Source: Paraphotobacterium marinum
GTDB taxonomy: Bacteria; Pseudomonadota; Gammaproteobacteria; Enterobacterales; Vibrionaceae
DNA length: 64,000 bases
NCBI RefSeq assembly: GCF_002216855.1
Contig: NZ_CP022356.1
Coordinates: forward strand, 930,001 to 994,000
Reading direction: 5' to 3'
Shown here: piece by piece, positions 43,340 to 53,464 of the stretch
How the letters are laid out: every line of letters begins with the position of its first letter
Position numbering within the stretch: the first letter of the stretch is position 1
Made by a program: the position numbers and the translations under genes
The notes under the pieces: generated by a model
The model's input: only the letters and a program-made list of their open reading frames with translations
What the model was told of the DNA's origin: nothing
Databases searched by the model: none

Positions 43340-43517
43340 CAATAGGAAGGAATAAGCTTTCAAGTCTCAAACGTTGAGAGTACCGTATCAGTTTATAAAA
43401 AACCTTTACCCGTAAAGCTGTAGAAAGCTTATTCGATAGCTTTTCAAAAGCTAAGGTATAAACAACTAAATTAATAAAACACGTAGGATTCAGATAGAAT
43501 CAATTTGTTTATACCTT
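43340..43517. repeat. Intergenic region with nested inverted repeats
   Basis: Between tRNA-Ser and the putA tail there is no gene. Three inverted repeats occur in sequence: GAATAAGCTTTC/GAAAGCTTATTC (about 43350 and 43423), AGCTTTT/AAAAGCT (about 43437), and AAGGTATAAACAA/TTGTTTATACCTT (about 43453 and 43505). The last could terminate or fold the end of the putA tail transcript; the first encloses a smaller CTCAAACGTTGAG palindrome. I cannot assign a known RNA family. Confidence 0.45.
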
Positions 43518-43558
43518 TAAATTATGGATAGTATTTAACACTTTTTCAAGTCAATATT

Positions 43559-44236
43559 TTAAATTTCTAGTAAATCAGTATTACCACCAATCGCTGTTAA
43601 ATTGGTGGTTTTCACTCTTTCATTACAATAAGAAAATGCTCTATCTTGATCAATAATGCATAAAGGTGTTTGCAAGTTACTTTCATGAATTATTTTTATT
43701 ATATAGTCATTTCTTCTACTTACTATTTTACTAAATTGCGATCCATTTATTTTGTTTCCAAATAAAACTAATAAATTAACTTTATCCTTCTCTAATTTTT
43801 CTTGAATTTGAGTCAGTGATTCTATTTTAATTTGTTGTTCAAATAAATTTCGAAATAAATCTAAGTCTTTTTCGTATAATAAGTAATACTCCTCTAAAAT
43901 GTTATTCATTATTATTTTATTGGAGATTAATAATTGACAAAAAATGAAACTTAGAAAAAAGCCAAATTCAATTTCTTCACTGAAATATAAAATAATTGTT
44001 CCCTTTCTTTCATAATAATATTCGTTTAACTCTCCAGTGATTGAAGATTGTTTAGAGTGTTCTTTTAATTTGTCATAATCATTGGTAAGCGAGTTAGAGA
44101 TCATATTCTTTAATTTTATATTCTTAACTCCATTTATCATAGATAACAAAACATCATACCTTTTTTGTAAACTCAAATTTTCCCAATTCATATGAACTTC
44201 TTGTTCTTTTTCAATATTTTTAAAGTGATTTCTCAT
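43559..44236 (-). CDS. Detached C-terminal domain of PutA
   Basis: 225 residues matching the C-terminal ALDH-superfamily-like domain of long PutA proteins: it ends ERVKTTNLTAIGGNTDLL, equivalent to the NTAAxGGNASL end of trifunctional PutA. Upstream, every frame has a stop between 44233 and 44249, so no single indel can rejoin it to the main putA frame; two changes or a true gene split are needed. It may be translated separately from ATG 44236 or 44191. In PutA this domain caps the aldehyde dehydrogenase active-site tunnel. Confidence 0.6.
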   Translation of the reverse strand: MRNHFKNIEKEQEVHMNWENLSLQKRYDVLLSMINGVKNIKLKNMISNSLTNDYDKLKEHSKQSSITGELNEYYYERKGTIILYFSEEIEFGFFLSFIFCQLLISNKIIMNNILEEYYLLYEKDLDLFRNLFEQQIKIESLTQIQEKLEKDKVNLLVLFGNKINGSQFSKIVSRRNDYIIKIIHESNLQTPLCIIDQDRAFSYCNERVKTTNLTAIGGNTDLLEI

Positions 44237-44246
44237 AAATAACTAC

Positions 44247-47200
44247 TCATAAATTAATATTTTTTTTAGATAATTCTTTTAAATACAGTGGACCTCCAGC
44301 TTTTGGACCAGTACCTGATTTACCCATTCCACCAAAAGGTTGTGACTCTACAACCGCGCCAACTTGATTTCTATTTATATAGGTATTACCAACTTTTATA
44401 TTTTTCTCCAAGTAGTTCGCTAAAATATGATTTCTAGTTTGAATGCCCAGTGTTAATCCATAACCTTGGTTATTTATGTCCTCAATTATATGACCTAATG
44501 AATTAGGCTTGTAACTTATAACATGTAATACTGGACCAAAAATTTCGTGGGTTAGTTCATTAATAGAGTCTAATTTCACGATTGTTGGGTAAACAAATTG
44601 ACCTTCATTATTAAATTGTTCTTGTTCATAAATAATCTTGCCAAGCTTTTTCATGCGCTCTATGTGTGTTAACAGCATGTTTTGAGCTTGCTTGTCAATA
44701 ACAGGGCCAATATCAGTATTCATTTGCTCAGGACTGCCAACTTTTAAAAGCATCGTTGCTCCAATAATCAAATCAATAAGCTTTTGATATATATCTTCTT
44801 GGATATATAAAACTCTTAATGCTGAACACCGTTGGCCAGCTGAATAAAATGCTGAATGTATAATATCAATAGCAGCTTGCTCTAATAGAGCCGTACTGTC
44901 CACGACCATTACATTTAAACCGCCCGTTTCAGCAATAATATCTATCATATTTGTTTCAACTTGAGCAATTTTATCTCTAATGTGTAAGGCCGTCTGTGTT
45001 GAACCAGTAAACACAATTTGATCTATGTTATTTTGTTCTATAATTTTGTTGCCCAAGGATACTCCATCACCCAAAAGAAGATGAAATGCATGTTCAGGAA
45101 ACCCTGCTTCTAAAATTAATTTGCCTAATTTAAAAGCAATTACGCTTGTTTGAGGTGCCGGTTTTGCAATCACACAATTCCCTGTAACTAAAGCTGCAAC
45201 AATTTGTCCTATAAAAATAGCTATTGGAAAATTCCAAGGACTAATACAGACACAAATTCCTTTTCCTTGATATTTATAGGTAATTTTATCATTAAATAAA
45301 GTTGGGAAATCTTGTTCCATTTGCATCACTTCGGATGCATAAAATCTACAAAAATCAATGGCTTCTCTAATTTCATCAATACTATCGCTAAACGTTTTAC
45401 CTGCTTCCATAATATTAAGTGCTATTAATTCATGTTTATTTTCTTCAATTAAATTAGCAAGATCAGAAGCCATTTTACTTTTGGTCTTAATAGGAGTCTG
45501 AATCCAAGATTCTTTAAAATTAACTGCAGATTTAAATGCCATTTTTACATCATCTTCATTAGACCATGCAACTTTTCCTATTATTTTTTCTGGATCATAC
45601 GGAGATCTAATTTCGATTCTATTATTACTGTCTAAACATTTACCGGCAACAATAGAACTGGCGTTAAAATAACAACTCAAATAAGGGATTACATTTTGTT
45701 GTAATTTCATTTGGCTTGATAAATTATTTATGTCAACACCGCTAGAGTTATCCCTATAAGGTCTAAAGATATTTTGAGGTAAATCAATCTTAGGGTTTGA
45801 TTTTAAACCACTATCTATTAAATACTTTAACGGGTCTTTGACAACTTCATTTATAGCATATGAATCATCTAATAACTGATGAATAAAAGAGCTATTGGCT
45901 CCATTTTCAAGTAATCTTCTCACTAAATAGGGTAAAAGATTTTCATAGCTTCCAATAGGAGCATAAATTCTGACTGGTTTTTTATTGATCATTCTTACAT
46001 GATTATATAAAACATCACCCATTCCAAATAATTTTTGTAGCTCGTAATTTTTTTATAACCTATACTTTCAATCATACATAATGTGTATGCATTATGTGTT
46101 GCAAATTGTGGATACATGAACTTTTGGCACTCATCACTTAAAAGAAAAGATGAGCATGCCATATATGACAAATCAGTTGACTCTTTTAATGTAAAAACTG
46201 GGTATTCATTTAACCCTAATTGTTGCGCATTTTTGATTTCATAATCCCAGTATGCTCCTTTTACTAATCTTACTGGAATAATTGTTTCTTGTTCATGGCT
46301 CAGTTTATTCAACCATTTTAAAACTGGTAAAGCTCTTTGGAATAAGCTTGCACAACTAACCCAAATTTACCCCAATTTTTACATAAATTAGAAGTATAGA
46401 TTTGTTCAAAAAGTAGCAGCGATAGCTCTAACCTACTTGCTTCTTCTGCATCAATAGTAATTCCAATATCATGTTGTTTTGCTTCTTTAACTAACAGAAC
46501 AACCTTTTGATATAAATATTCTAAAACCTCTTCCTTTTTTACGCCTTCATATCGTGGATAAAGTGCTGATAATTTAATAGAGATGTTTGCCAAATTTTCT
46601 TTTTTTAGTTTTTTAGATATTAAGCTTGTTGTTTTAATACCATGAAGATAAGAATCAAAAAATGACTCTGAGTCATCTGCAGTAACAGCTGCCTCTCCCA
46701 ACATATCAAAAGAATAAGTGTGATTATCTTTATCGATTTTGACTTTATCATTTAAGATATCATCAATATTTTCAGATAATACAAATTGCTTCCCCATAAA
46801 TTTGATAACTTGGAACAAAATTTTTCTCAAAATCGGTTCTGATAATTTTTCAACCAATTTATTAACTTTCAAATATGGGTTTTCTGTTAAAGATGCATCC
46901 AAAAAAACAAGTTTACCTGAAAGATTTAATCCTCTTGTTGACGCATTAACAAAAATCGATTTAGACTGTTTTAAATGCTTTTTCCAATTTGCACTGCTGA
47001 ACTTATCTTTAATAAATAAATCAATTGTTTCCGTATCGGGTATTCTTAACAATGATTCAGATAAACACATTAATAAAATACCTTCATTATTATCTAATCC
47101 ATATTCAAGCATTATTGCATCAAAGAACTGTACAGAAGTTTTATCACCCCTGATCTCTGTCACTAGTTCTTTTGCTTTCTTTTGGATCTCAGATCGTTTC

Positions 47201-47334
47201 TCATCAGTTACAGATATAGAATTGATTAATGCATTTAAAACTGTGGATTCTTTTTCAAGATAGTGATTTTCAACTTCAGTCCACAATTCTCTTAGATCAT
47301 GTTGGATGCTTGTTTTAGGGTTTTTAATTACCAT
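44247..47334 (-). CDS. putA: Proline dehydrogenase / P5C dehydrogenase PutA, two frameshifts
   Basis: Three overlapping frames form a PutA of about 1,030 residues. The first (47334-46318) holds the N-terminal arm and the start of the PRODH barrel (GEAAVTADD, IDAEEASRLELSL, GLVVQAY); the second carries RLVKGAYWDYEIKNAQ and FATHNAYT; the third has P5CDH motifs AWSPWNFPIAIFIGQ-like CISPWNFPIAIFIGQ, FTGSTQTA, catalytic Cys in SAGQRCSALRVLY and Glu in IAETGG. One base added near 46335 and one in the T7 run at 46048-46054 restores KRALPVLKWL and NYELQKLFGMGDVL. It oxidises proline to glutamate. No N-terminal ribbon-helix-helix DNA-binding domain is seen. The C-terminal tail is detached. Confidence 0.8.
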
Positions 47335-47456
47335 TAAATTTCCATTTTTTCAGTCAAAATTTCATGGGAACATATTAATGATAAAAAATGAAAATGTCTC
47401 TTACTTGAGACAAAAATCAATGTGTTTTTTTTTAAATTTGATCAACATCATAATTC

Positions 47457-48098
47457 TTAGGGCGCTAATCGATTTAAATTCCAGTTTTGTCCTTCCTTTT
47501 GATATAGAAATCTATCATGTAGCCTTTTGCCTCCACCCTGCCAAAATTCTATGTAATTAATTTTTACAACCACTCCACCCCAAAATTCTGGTTTTTTTAT
47601 GTTTTCTTTAGAAAATTTTTTAAAGTTTTCTTCGAAAGCTTTGTCTAAAAAACCTCTACTTTCAATGACTTGGCTCTGAGGGCTACTCCAAGCAGCTATC
47701 TGACTTTCAAAAGGTCTGCTCAAAAAATATTTTTCGGACTTTTCCGCGTCTAAAAAGGTTGCTTCTCCTTGCATATTAACTTGTCTATCCATTGATTGCC
47801 ATGGAAAATTAATACTAACTTTATTACACTCTTTTATTTGATTAGCCTTGTTGCTTTTCAGGTTCGTGTAAAAAATAATACTATCGTTGGTAAGTTCCTT
47901 CATCAGAACTATTCTCTGAAAGCTTTGTCCTTCTTTATTTACTGTAGCCAATACCATTGCCGTTGGATCTTTAGCTTTACTTTCCACATATTCCTTCAAC
48001 CAAACCTCAAACAAACTAAACGGATTAGGTGGCATTTCACCATCATTTAATCTATCTTGAAGATATTCTCTTCGTGAAGACTCGTAATCAGCTGACAT
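47457..48098 (-). CDS. pdxH: Pyridoxamine 5'-phosphate oxidase PdxH
   Basis: 213 residues, FMN-dependent. RREYLQDRLNDGEMPPNPFS opens the protein; QRIVLMKELTNDSIIFYTN and the C-terminal FWQGGGKRLHDRFLY with WNLNRLAP are diagnostic. It oxidises PNP/PMP to PLP. Intact and full length. Its upstream region contains the parS2 array, starting about 180 bp before the start codon. Confidence 0.95.
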   Translation of the reverse strand: MSADYESSRREYLQDRLNDGEMPPNPFSLFEVWLKEYVESKAKDPTAMVLATVNKEGQSFQRIVLMKELTNDSIIFYTNLKSNKANQIKECNKVSINFPWQSMDRQVNMQGEATFLDAEKSEKYFLSRPFESQIAAWSSPQSQVIESRGFLDKAFEENFKKFSKENIKKPEFWGGVVVKINYIEFWQGGGKRLHDRFLYQKEGQNWNLNRLAP

Positions 48099-48279
48099 AA
48101 ATTTTATCCTTATTTAATTGGCATTCATCTTATATTTTATTGCATTATAGATTTATAGTCTATGCTCAATAAAATTTTTCAGCTTAAACTTTTTTGGCAT
48201 TTTTAATTAATTCATTTGTGTAAGCTTGAAATCAAAAAATAAGCTTTTTAACCTACTGAAAATTATTGGTAATTTATTA

Positions 48280-48445
48280 TTTACACTGTAAAACCATTTA
48301 CACTGTAAAACCATTTACACTGCAAAACCATTTACACTGTAAAACCATTTACACTGTAAAACCATTTACACTGTAAAACCATTTACACTGTAAAACCATT
48401 TACACTGTAAAACCATTTACACTGTAAAACCATTTACACTGTAAA
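48280..48445. repeat. Tandem array of ten parS2-type centromere sites (17-bp period)
   Basis: Ten copies of TTTACACTGTAAA at an exact 17-bp period, separated by ACCA: 48280, 48297, 48314, 48331, 48348, 48365, 48382, 48399, 48416 and 48433. Nine are perfect palindromic matches to the Vibrio ParB2 site TTTACAnTGTAAA; the third has one change (TGCAAA). The array lies in the 417-bp gap between tmcA and pdxH, about 2.2 kb from parB2, and is best read as the chromosome II centromere. The remainder of the gap (48099-48279) shows nothing else. Confidence 0.9.
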
Positions 48446-48515
48446 CCATTAACATTACATATGCTAGATGAACAAATAGTTTATTATAATGAGGCCTTAT
48501 AATATTAAAAATAAT

Positions 48516-50557
48516 TTAATTCTTTTGATTCAATAAAATTGAAATTTTCTGCTTTAAAAATTTTTCAGTTTCACGTCTTCCATTTAAGTTATTTTTTTTT
48601 GCACATATAGTCCAATCTTTTGACTGAATAATTTTTAATATAAGGATGCTACAATTTTCTAAAGATGCTTTTTTCTGATAAATAACCTTTATTAACCATT
48701 GCTTTAAAATAAATTCAACAAACTCATAATGCATTTGTCCATTCAAATATTTTTTAATATAGGTGTTTTCATCAGGAAAGCTTTCAAATGGTAATTTGAT
48801 ATTCAAAAGAATAGTATATAAGTAATCGATGGGTTCATTTTTATAAGTCGATGATAAAGAATTCACAAATGAATAGTTAAAGAGATCAAATAAACGTTCA
48901 AATTCATCATATCTTTTTATTTTGGAGTCCAGCATTACAATAGAATATAAACCGCTAGAAGCGTCTTTATGAATGCCTAATTTGACCGGTTTATAGTTAT
49001 TAGAGAACCAAAAATTGAGTAATTCACTATCAATACCAAAGCTTGTGCCGACTATGTCTATAGCATTAATTGTTGCCCATTTCCTAATTTGATTAATTAA
49101 ACCACTTCCAATTTTTTCTTGTCTTCGATTGTTTAATACTGCTATTCTCATGATGCGGCCAAAATTATTTAGCAAAAGATCAAACTGATTACAATAAACA
49201 CTTAAACTTTGTTGTAAAAGATTGCCTTTTGTACGCTTCCTCCCTCTAAAAATATTTAATGAATCTTCTTTAGAAAAATTATACTCTTTCTCTACTAATG
49301 CACAACCTAGAAGAGTATCTCCTTCCATAACCAAAAAAACAACTAAATTACCTTTATTTAAAAGTTGCTTTAAATCAGACGGCTGCGTTTGATAGTGAGA
49401 ATCCACAAGTAATGTAAAAACTTGCTTCAAAATATTTTCATTATTTGAAAGATAATTATTGTCTACTTTAAGAAACTTTTTGTTAAAAGTACCTATCATA
49501 TTTGAAGGACTTATATCATTTACTAAAAGTAACTCATCGAGCCAAGATTCAAGCGGATCATCGGTGGACCATCTTATAGGTTCATGCAATTCAAAAAAGT
49601 TACAATTAGGAAACTTTATTTTCATAAACTTTTTAAATTTAATTTCGAACCCTCTTCCTGTGCCTTCATATCCATGCACAGTCGAAGAAAATACAACTCT
49701 ATTAAAAGATAATGCGAGCTCTTTTAAAATTTCTATAGGGATACTTGCAGCTTCATCAACAAATAAAAGACATGGCCTAATATTATATTTCACAGCATCC
49801 TCTGGGGACATATATTGAATACTGGAATTTTGAAATTCAAATTTCCAATTAAAGCATTCTCTAAAGAGTTCTGCTAATTTATTAAAAACAGCGACAACAT
49901 TATTTTTATGGGGGGAAGTTACAATAATATTAACTTTATGATTTGACATCAAGTAAAATGCAGCAAGTGCTAATCCAGTTGACTTACCTCTACCTCGACT
50001 TGCAGTTACAATTAAAGGCCTCTTAGAGCGCCCTTCATACACTTTAATTACTTGTTTGACCATATACAGCTGTTCTTCTGTTTTGGCTTGAAAGCATTCA
50101 TTTTGAGATATAACAGGATTGCTTAAATTTCGGGGGTATACATTATTTTTAGATATATTAAAATATTGATACTTTTGTTCAAATAAATCTAAAAAATTAA
50201 ATTTGAATTTTTTAAAGTTAAAAAAAATCTTTTTGAAAAATTATCTGAATATTCACAGGGATGATTAATTCTGATAACAATACAACCATTCCCAGGAATA
50301 CTTCCTGAACAGATTGAAAGAAGATTAATATCTATATCTAGGCGGAAATCAAGGATAACAAGGTCTACTTCATCACCCAGTAGCTTATTGAGTTGATTTT
50401 TTTGATAATATTCTTGTTGAACAAATGACTTTGAAAATTGTTTTTTCAAAGTTTCGATGAAAGAAACCCAAAAAGTATCTTTTGATCGAACAAATATAAC
50501 ATTTCTAATGTTAGCTTTTTGGGTTTGTTCTAAGGTTTCTAAAATTTTTTTCATCAA
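48516..50557 (-). CDS. tmcA: tRNA(Met) cytidine acetyltransferase TmcA, one frameshift
   Basis: Two frames: 50557-50189 gives the N-terminal domain (about 122 residues) and the second, open through 50063-48516, gives the helicase-like and GNAT domains. One extra T in the run of T at about 50179-50184 (coding strand) joins NSNLIFLDLFEQKYQYFN to the rest, restoring about 680 residues, close to E. coli TmcA (671). Motifs: Walker A TASRGRGKSTGLA, Walker B LLFVDEAASIP, STVHGYEGTGRGF, and the GNAT VLNNRRQEKIGSGLI acetyl-CoA loop. It makes N4-acetylcytidine at the wobble base of elongator tRNA-Met. Confidence 0.85.
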
Positions 50558-50619
50558 ATATATGTTTTCTCATATGATGATGAATATTATAACTTAATTA
50601 TAATAATTTAGTACAACTG

Positions 50620-51588
50620 TTAAGTTAAGTGCTCTTCTAAAATCATAAGTATTTTTTTTGCTTTTTCTTCGTTAATATCAGATATTTTTAAAGCAAGATT
50701 ATTATTAGAAAGCTTGTAATTAATCTTACCTGATAGTAAATTTCCAATATTCTCACTCTTTTTATTTTCCGGTCTGATTGAATTAATAATATTTTCTAAT
50801 TTAATACTCACTTCTTTTATAAGTCTGGTTGTACCAATGGTCCCTATATCACTTAATTTATAAAATTCAGTTTTCTGGATTTTCTGAATTACTGAATCTT
50901 TTTCCTTTTGCGTTAGCTGGTTAAATATTTTGTGTATTTTTACAATAGTTGGACGCCCGACTTCACTAACATTAGGATAGACTCTAAGTAAATCTAACGG
51001 TAAGTCAGCGGCTTTCAAAGCACCACTAACTAAGGCCTCACTACATTGAAAAAGATTAGATAACTCCTTCTGATCCCTAGCTTTCCCTGTTTTCAAAGCA
51101 TTCTTCATTTCTTTGCCTTTTTCATAAAGAGAAAGAGACTTATGAGCATTTGCTACATCAGATAAAAATTTAGCATGATTTGAGTTGACATTTTGAGCTA
51201 CATAAATAAGAAATTCTTTTTGAGCGTAAATACAAGCTTGTCTTCTTCTACTGCCATCTAAGACCTCAATTTTATTTCCATTTTGTCTTCCTATCGCGGG
51301 ATACTGTTGGCCTTTAGTTTCTAGGGTATATAAAATATCAGATAAAGCACTTTTTGTGAGAAACTCCTGCTCTCTCGCATTTTCCTCGAACACATTAGTT
51401 TTTATTTCAATTTGATTTGCTGGAATTTTCACTAATCTAAATGTAATTGCCTCTTCACCAGCAACATTTAATTCAATGAATGGTGCTTTTTCTTGCATAG
51501 CTAATTTTGTTTCTTCTTTATTGGATGTTTTTCGCTTATCCACTCTACCAAATAACTTTGCATTCAAATCTTGTGTTTTAATAACCAT
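50620..51588 (-). CDS. parB: Chromosome II partition protein ParB2
   Basis: 322 residues. DGSRRRQACIYAQ is the ParB arginine-patch/CTPase region, followed by SLYEKGKEMKNALKTG and the helix-turn-helix KELSNLFQCSEALVSGALKA that binds parS; the C-terminus is a dimerisation domain. It resembles Vibrio ParB2 and P1/F-like type ParB rather than ParB1. It starts one base after the parA stop, so parAB2 is one operon. It should bind the TTTACAnTGTAAA sites in this window. Confidence 0.88.
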   Translation of the reverse strand: MVIKTQDLNAKLFGRVDKRKTSNKEETKLAMQEKAPFIELNVAGEEAITFRLVKIPANQIEIKTNVFEENAREQEFLTKSALSDILYTLETKGQQYPAIGRQNGNKIEVLDGSRRRQACIYAQKEFLIYVAQNVNSNHAKFLSDVANAHKSLSLYEKGKEMKNALKTGKARDQKELSNLFQCSEALVSGALKAADLPLDLLRVYPNVSEVGRPTIVKIHKIFNQLTQKEKDSVIQKIQKTEFYKLSDIGTIGTTRLIKEVSIKLENIINSIRPENKKSENIGNLLSGKINYKLSNNNLALKISDINEEKAKKILMILEEHLT

Positions 51589-52809
51589 TTAAATATCCTT
51601 CTTTAAAGTTGACCAATAGCTATGAAGAACTCTTTCAAACTCTAAGCCTACTTTTTGAATAGCTTCTTGAGCAGATTGAAGCGTTCTTTTACCACCTTCA
51701 AAGTCATGAATAGTTAAATCATAAACAGTACTATATGTGTCTGCACAAGTTTCAAAAGCACGACTTCTTGGAATTGTTGCCATCATAACGATTTCCCGTA
51801 ATAAATAATTCATTTCCGTAAGAACTGACATTTGTTTTTTATTATCATCTTCAAACATTGTCGGCATTAAACGAATAAATTTTAAACCATCCCAATCCTT
51901 TGGAAACATTTGATAAACAGTTGGCAAATGCTGAAAAAAATTAACAGTAGCACTCCAATCTAACCTTTTTGCAGCACATGGTATCAATAATGCATTTGAT
52001 GCATACATTGCATTCCATACAAGTGGATCAACATGAGGTCCTGTGTCAATCATAATAATATCAAAATCATCAGAAATTCGGTCAATTACTTTTTCTTTTA
52101 ATAATTTAACAACACCATCTAAAGATTGATTCTCAGCTAAATCTTGCCATGCTTCTGCATTAAACATTGAATCTTCAGGAAAAGCTGCAATTGTTTTTAA
52201 GTTTGGATATTGTGTTGGCAAACAAACTTTTTCTAACAAAAATTCACGGTCGATTGTTTCATCATCTGGGATATTATCTAGCATAACATCTACAGCAGAA
52301 TAAATATTATCCTGTGAACTTGAACTTATTTGTGGATTTAAAAATAACCGTAAAGATCCTTGAGGATCAAGATCTATTAGACAAATTCTATATCTTTTTT
52401 CAATATTTAGAGCCAAACTTGCAGCCATATGTACTGCGGACATTGATTTACCTGTACCTCCCTTTTGATTTTGAATATTTATAATCCATGGTTTATGCTC
52501 GTGGTTCTTTTTTTGATGAAAGGCTGGTATATTTGCATAATCCATTATTTGGTGAGCTTCAGGTAAAGTTAATGAATAATGGTTTGCATTATTTTTAGTA
52601 AACTGATGACCATCACTTTCCATTTTAGCAATAGCATCATCGAGTCTTCTTCTCGTTAATCCAGAACGTGTTTCCATAAGGGCTTTAGACATGGGAGGGA
52701 ATGGATCTTTTTTCCTTTCATCTAAAACTATTTGTATTCTATCCGATTGAACTTGCTGAGTTTGTTCTGCTATCGTTAGCAGATGATCAATGGTTGATTC
52801 CCTATTCAT
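51589..52809 (-). CDS. parA: Chromosome II partition ATPase ParA2
   Basis: About 406 residues, type Ia ParA with an N-terminal helix-turn-helix (GLTRRRLDDAIAKMESDGHQ) before the Walker ATPase (IQNQKGGTGKSMSAVHMAA; DLDPQGSLRLFLNP; IDTGPHVDPLVWNAMY). The text closely follows V. cholerae ParA2. The frame opens with GTG 52818, but ATG 52809 with TAGGTGAT before it is the better start. It forms filaments or gradients on DNA that separate ParB2-parS2 complexes, and as a type Ia ParA it may repress its own operon. Confidence 0.92.
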   Translation of the reverse strand: MNRESTIDHLLTIAEQTQQVQSDRIQIVLDERKKDPFPPMSKALMETRSGLTRRRLDDAIAKMESDGHQFTKNNANHYSLTLPEAHQIMDYANIPAFHQKKNHEHKPWIINIQNQKGGTGKSMSAVHMAASLALNIEKRYRICLIDLDPQGSLRLFLNPQISSSSQDNIYSAVDVMLDNIPDDETIDREFLLEKVCLPTQYPNLKTIAAFPEDSMFNAEAWQDLAENQSLDGVVKLLKEKVIDRISDDFDIIMIDTGPHVDPLVWNAMYASNALLIPCAAKRLDWSATVNFFQHLPTVYQMFPKDWDGLKFIRLMPTMFEDDNKKQMSVLTEMNYLLREIVMMATIPRSRAFETCADTYSTVYDLTIHDFEGGKRTLQSAQEAIQKVGLEFERVLHSYWSTLKKDI

Positions 52810-52945
52810 ATTTATCACCTAATAATCACAATTAAACTAATTGTACAGCAAATTTAAAGTAACTCAACAAAAAGGTGTTAATTTTGTGCTAAATATCAAT
52901 TTAAATTTGTTGAATATGTGAGGAATAAAAATATATATTTTAAAA

Positions 52946-52973
52946 GTTACAGTGTATATATTTACAATGTAAA
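52946..52973. other. parS2-type sites upstream of parA2
   Basis: TTTACAATGTAAA at 52961-52973 is a perfect TTTACAnTGTAAA match. Immediately before it, GTTACAGTGTATA (52946-52958) agrees at 11 of 13 positions. The pair lies about 140 bp upstream of the parA start and could serve both segregation and autoregulation of parAB2. Confidence 0.75.
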
Positions 52974-53464
52974 TTTATTTTTTTCGGAAAAATATAATAA
53001 TTCAAGTTAATTACATTGATTGTAATTTCAATTTCAAGTTTTATTTAATTAAAAATATAAATCTACAGATAAATATAACTTTAATCCTCTAAAAAATTAA
53101 ATGAGTAAGATATATAAGTTTTAAATGGTTAATCTTGATCATTCTTTCATATAATTAATCAAAATTATCATTCACGCCGAAAAGTTTAGACTAAATGACG
53201 CACACAATTAAAAATATAGTTGAGTTAGATAGAAAGCGATTAAACATCAAATAAATATTTTAGTCAGAAATACAAAGGTTAAAACCTTTAATACCAAGTA
53301 AAAAAGTTTAAAAATTTAAATATTTGAACATTGTCCTAGACTAAGATGATGGCTCTTTAAAAAAATGTTTGGAAAGGTTTTTGTATTATTAAGAATCTAT
53401 TCGGTAATTAATGCTTAGTACATACGATTATGTTTTAATATTATAAAATGTTACTTCTATTTTA

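Noticed and set aside
46739-47263. 174-codon plus-strand frame opposite putA
   Set aside because: Antisense to the conserved PutA N-terminal region; no homology and no start signal.
48280-48445. Terminators or minisatellite noise
   Set aside because: Each unit is a short palindrome without a loop or T tract, and matches the parS2 consensus exactly; ParB2 is encoded 2.2 kb away.
52974-53464. A protein-coding rctA-like gene between parA2 and the iterons
   Set aside because: No substantial frame or conserved protein text is present; only AT-rich sequence with one isolated TGATCA site.
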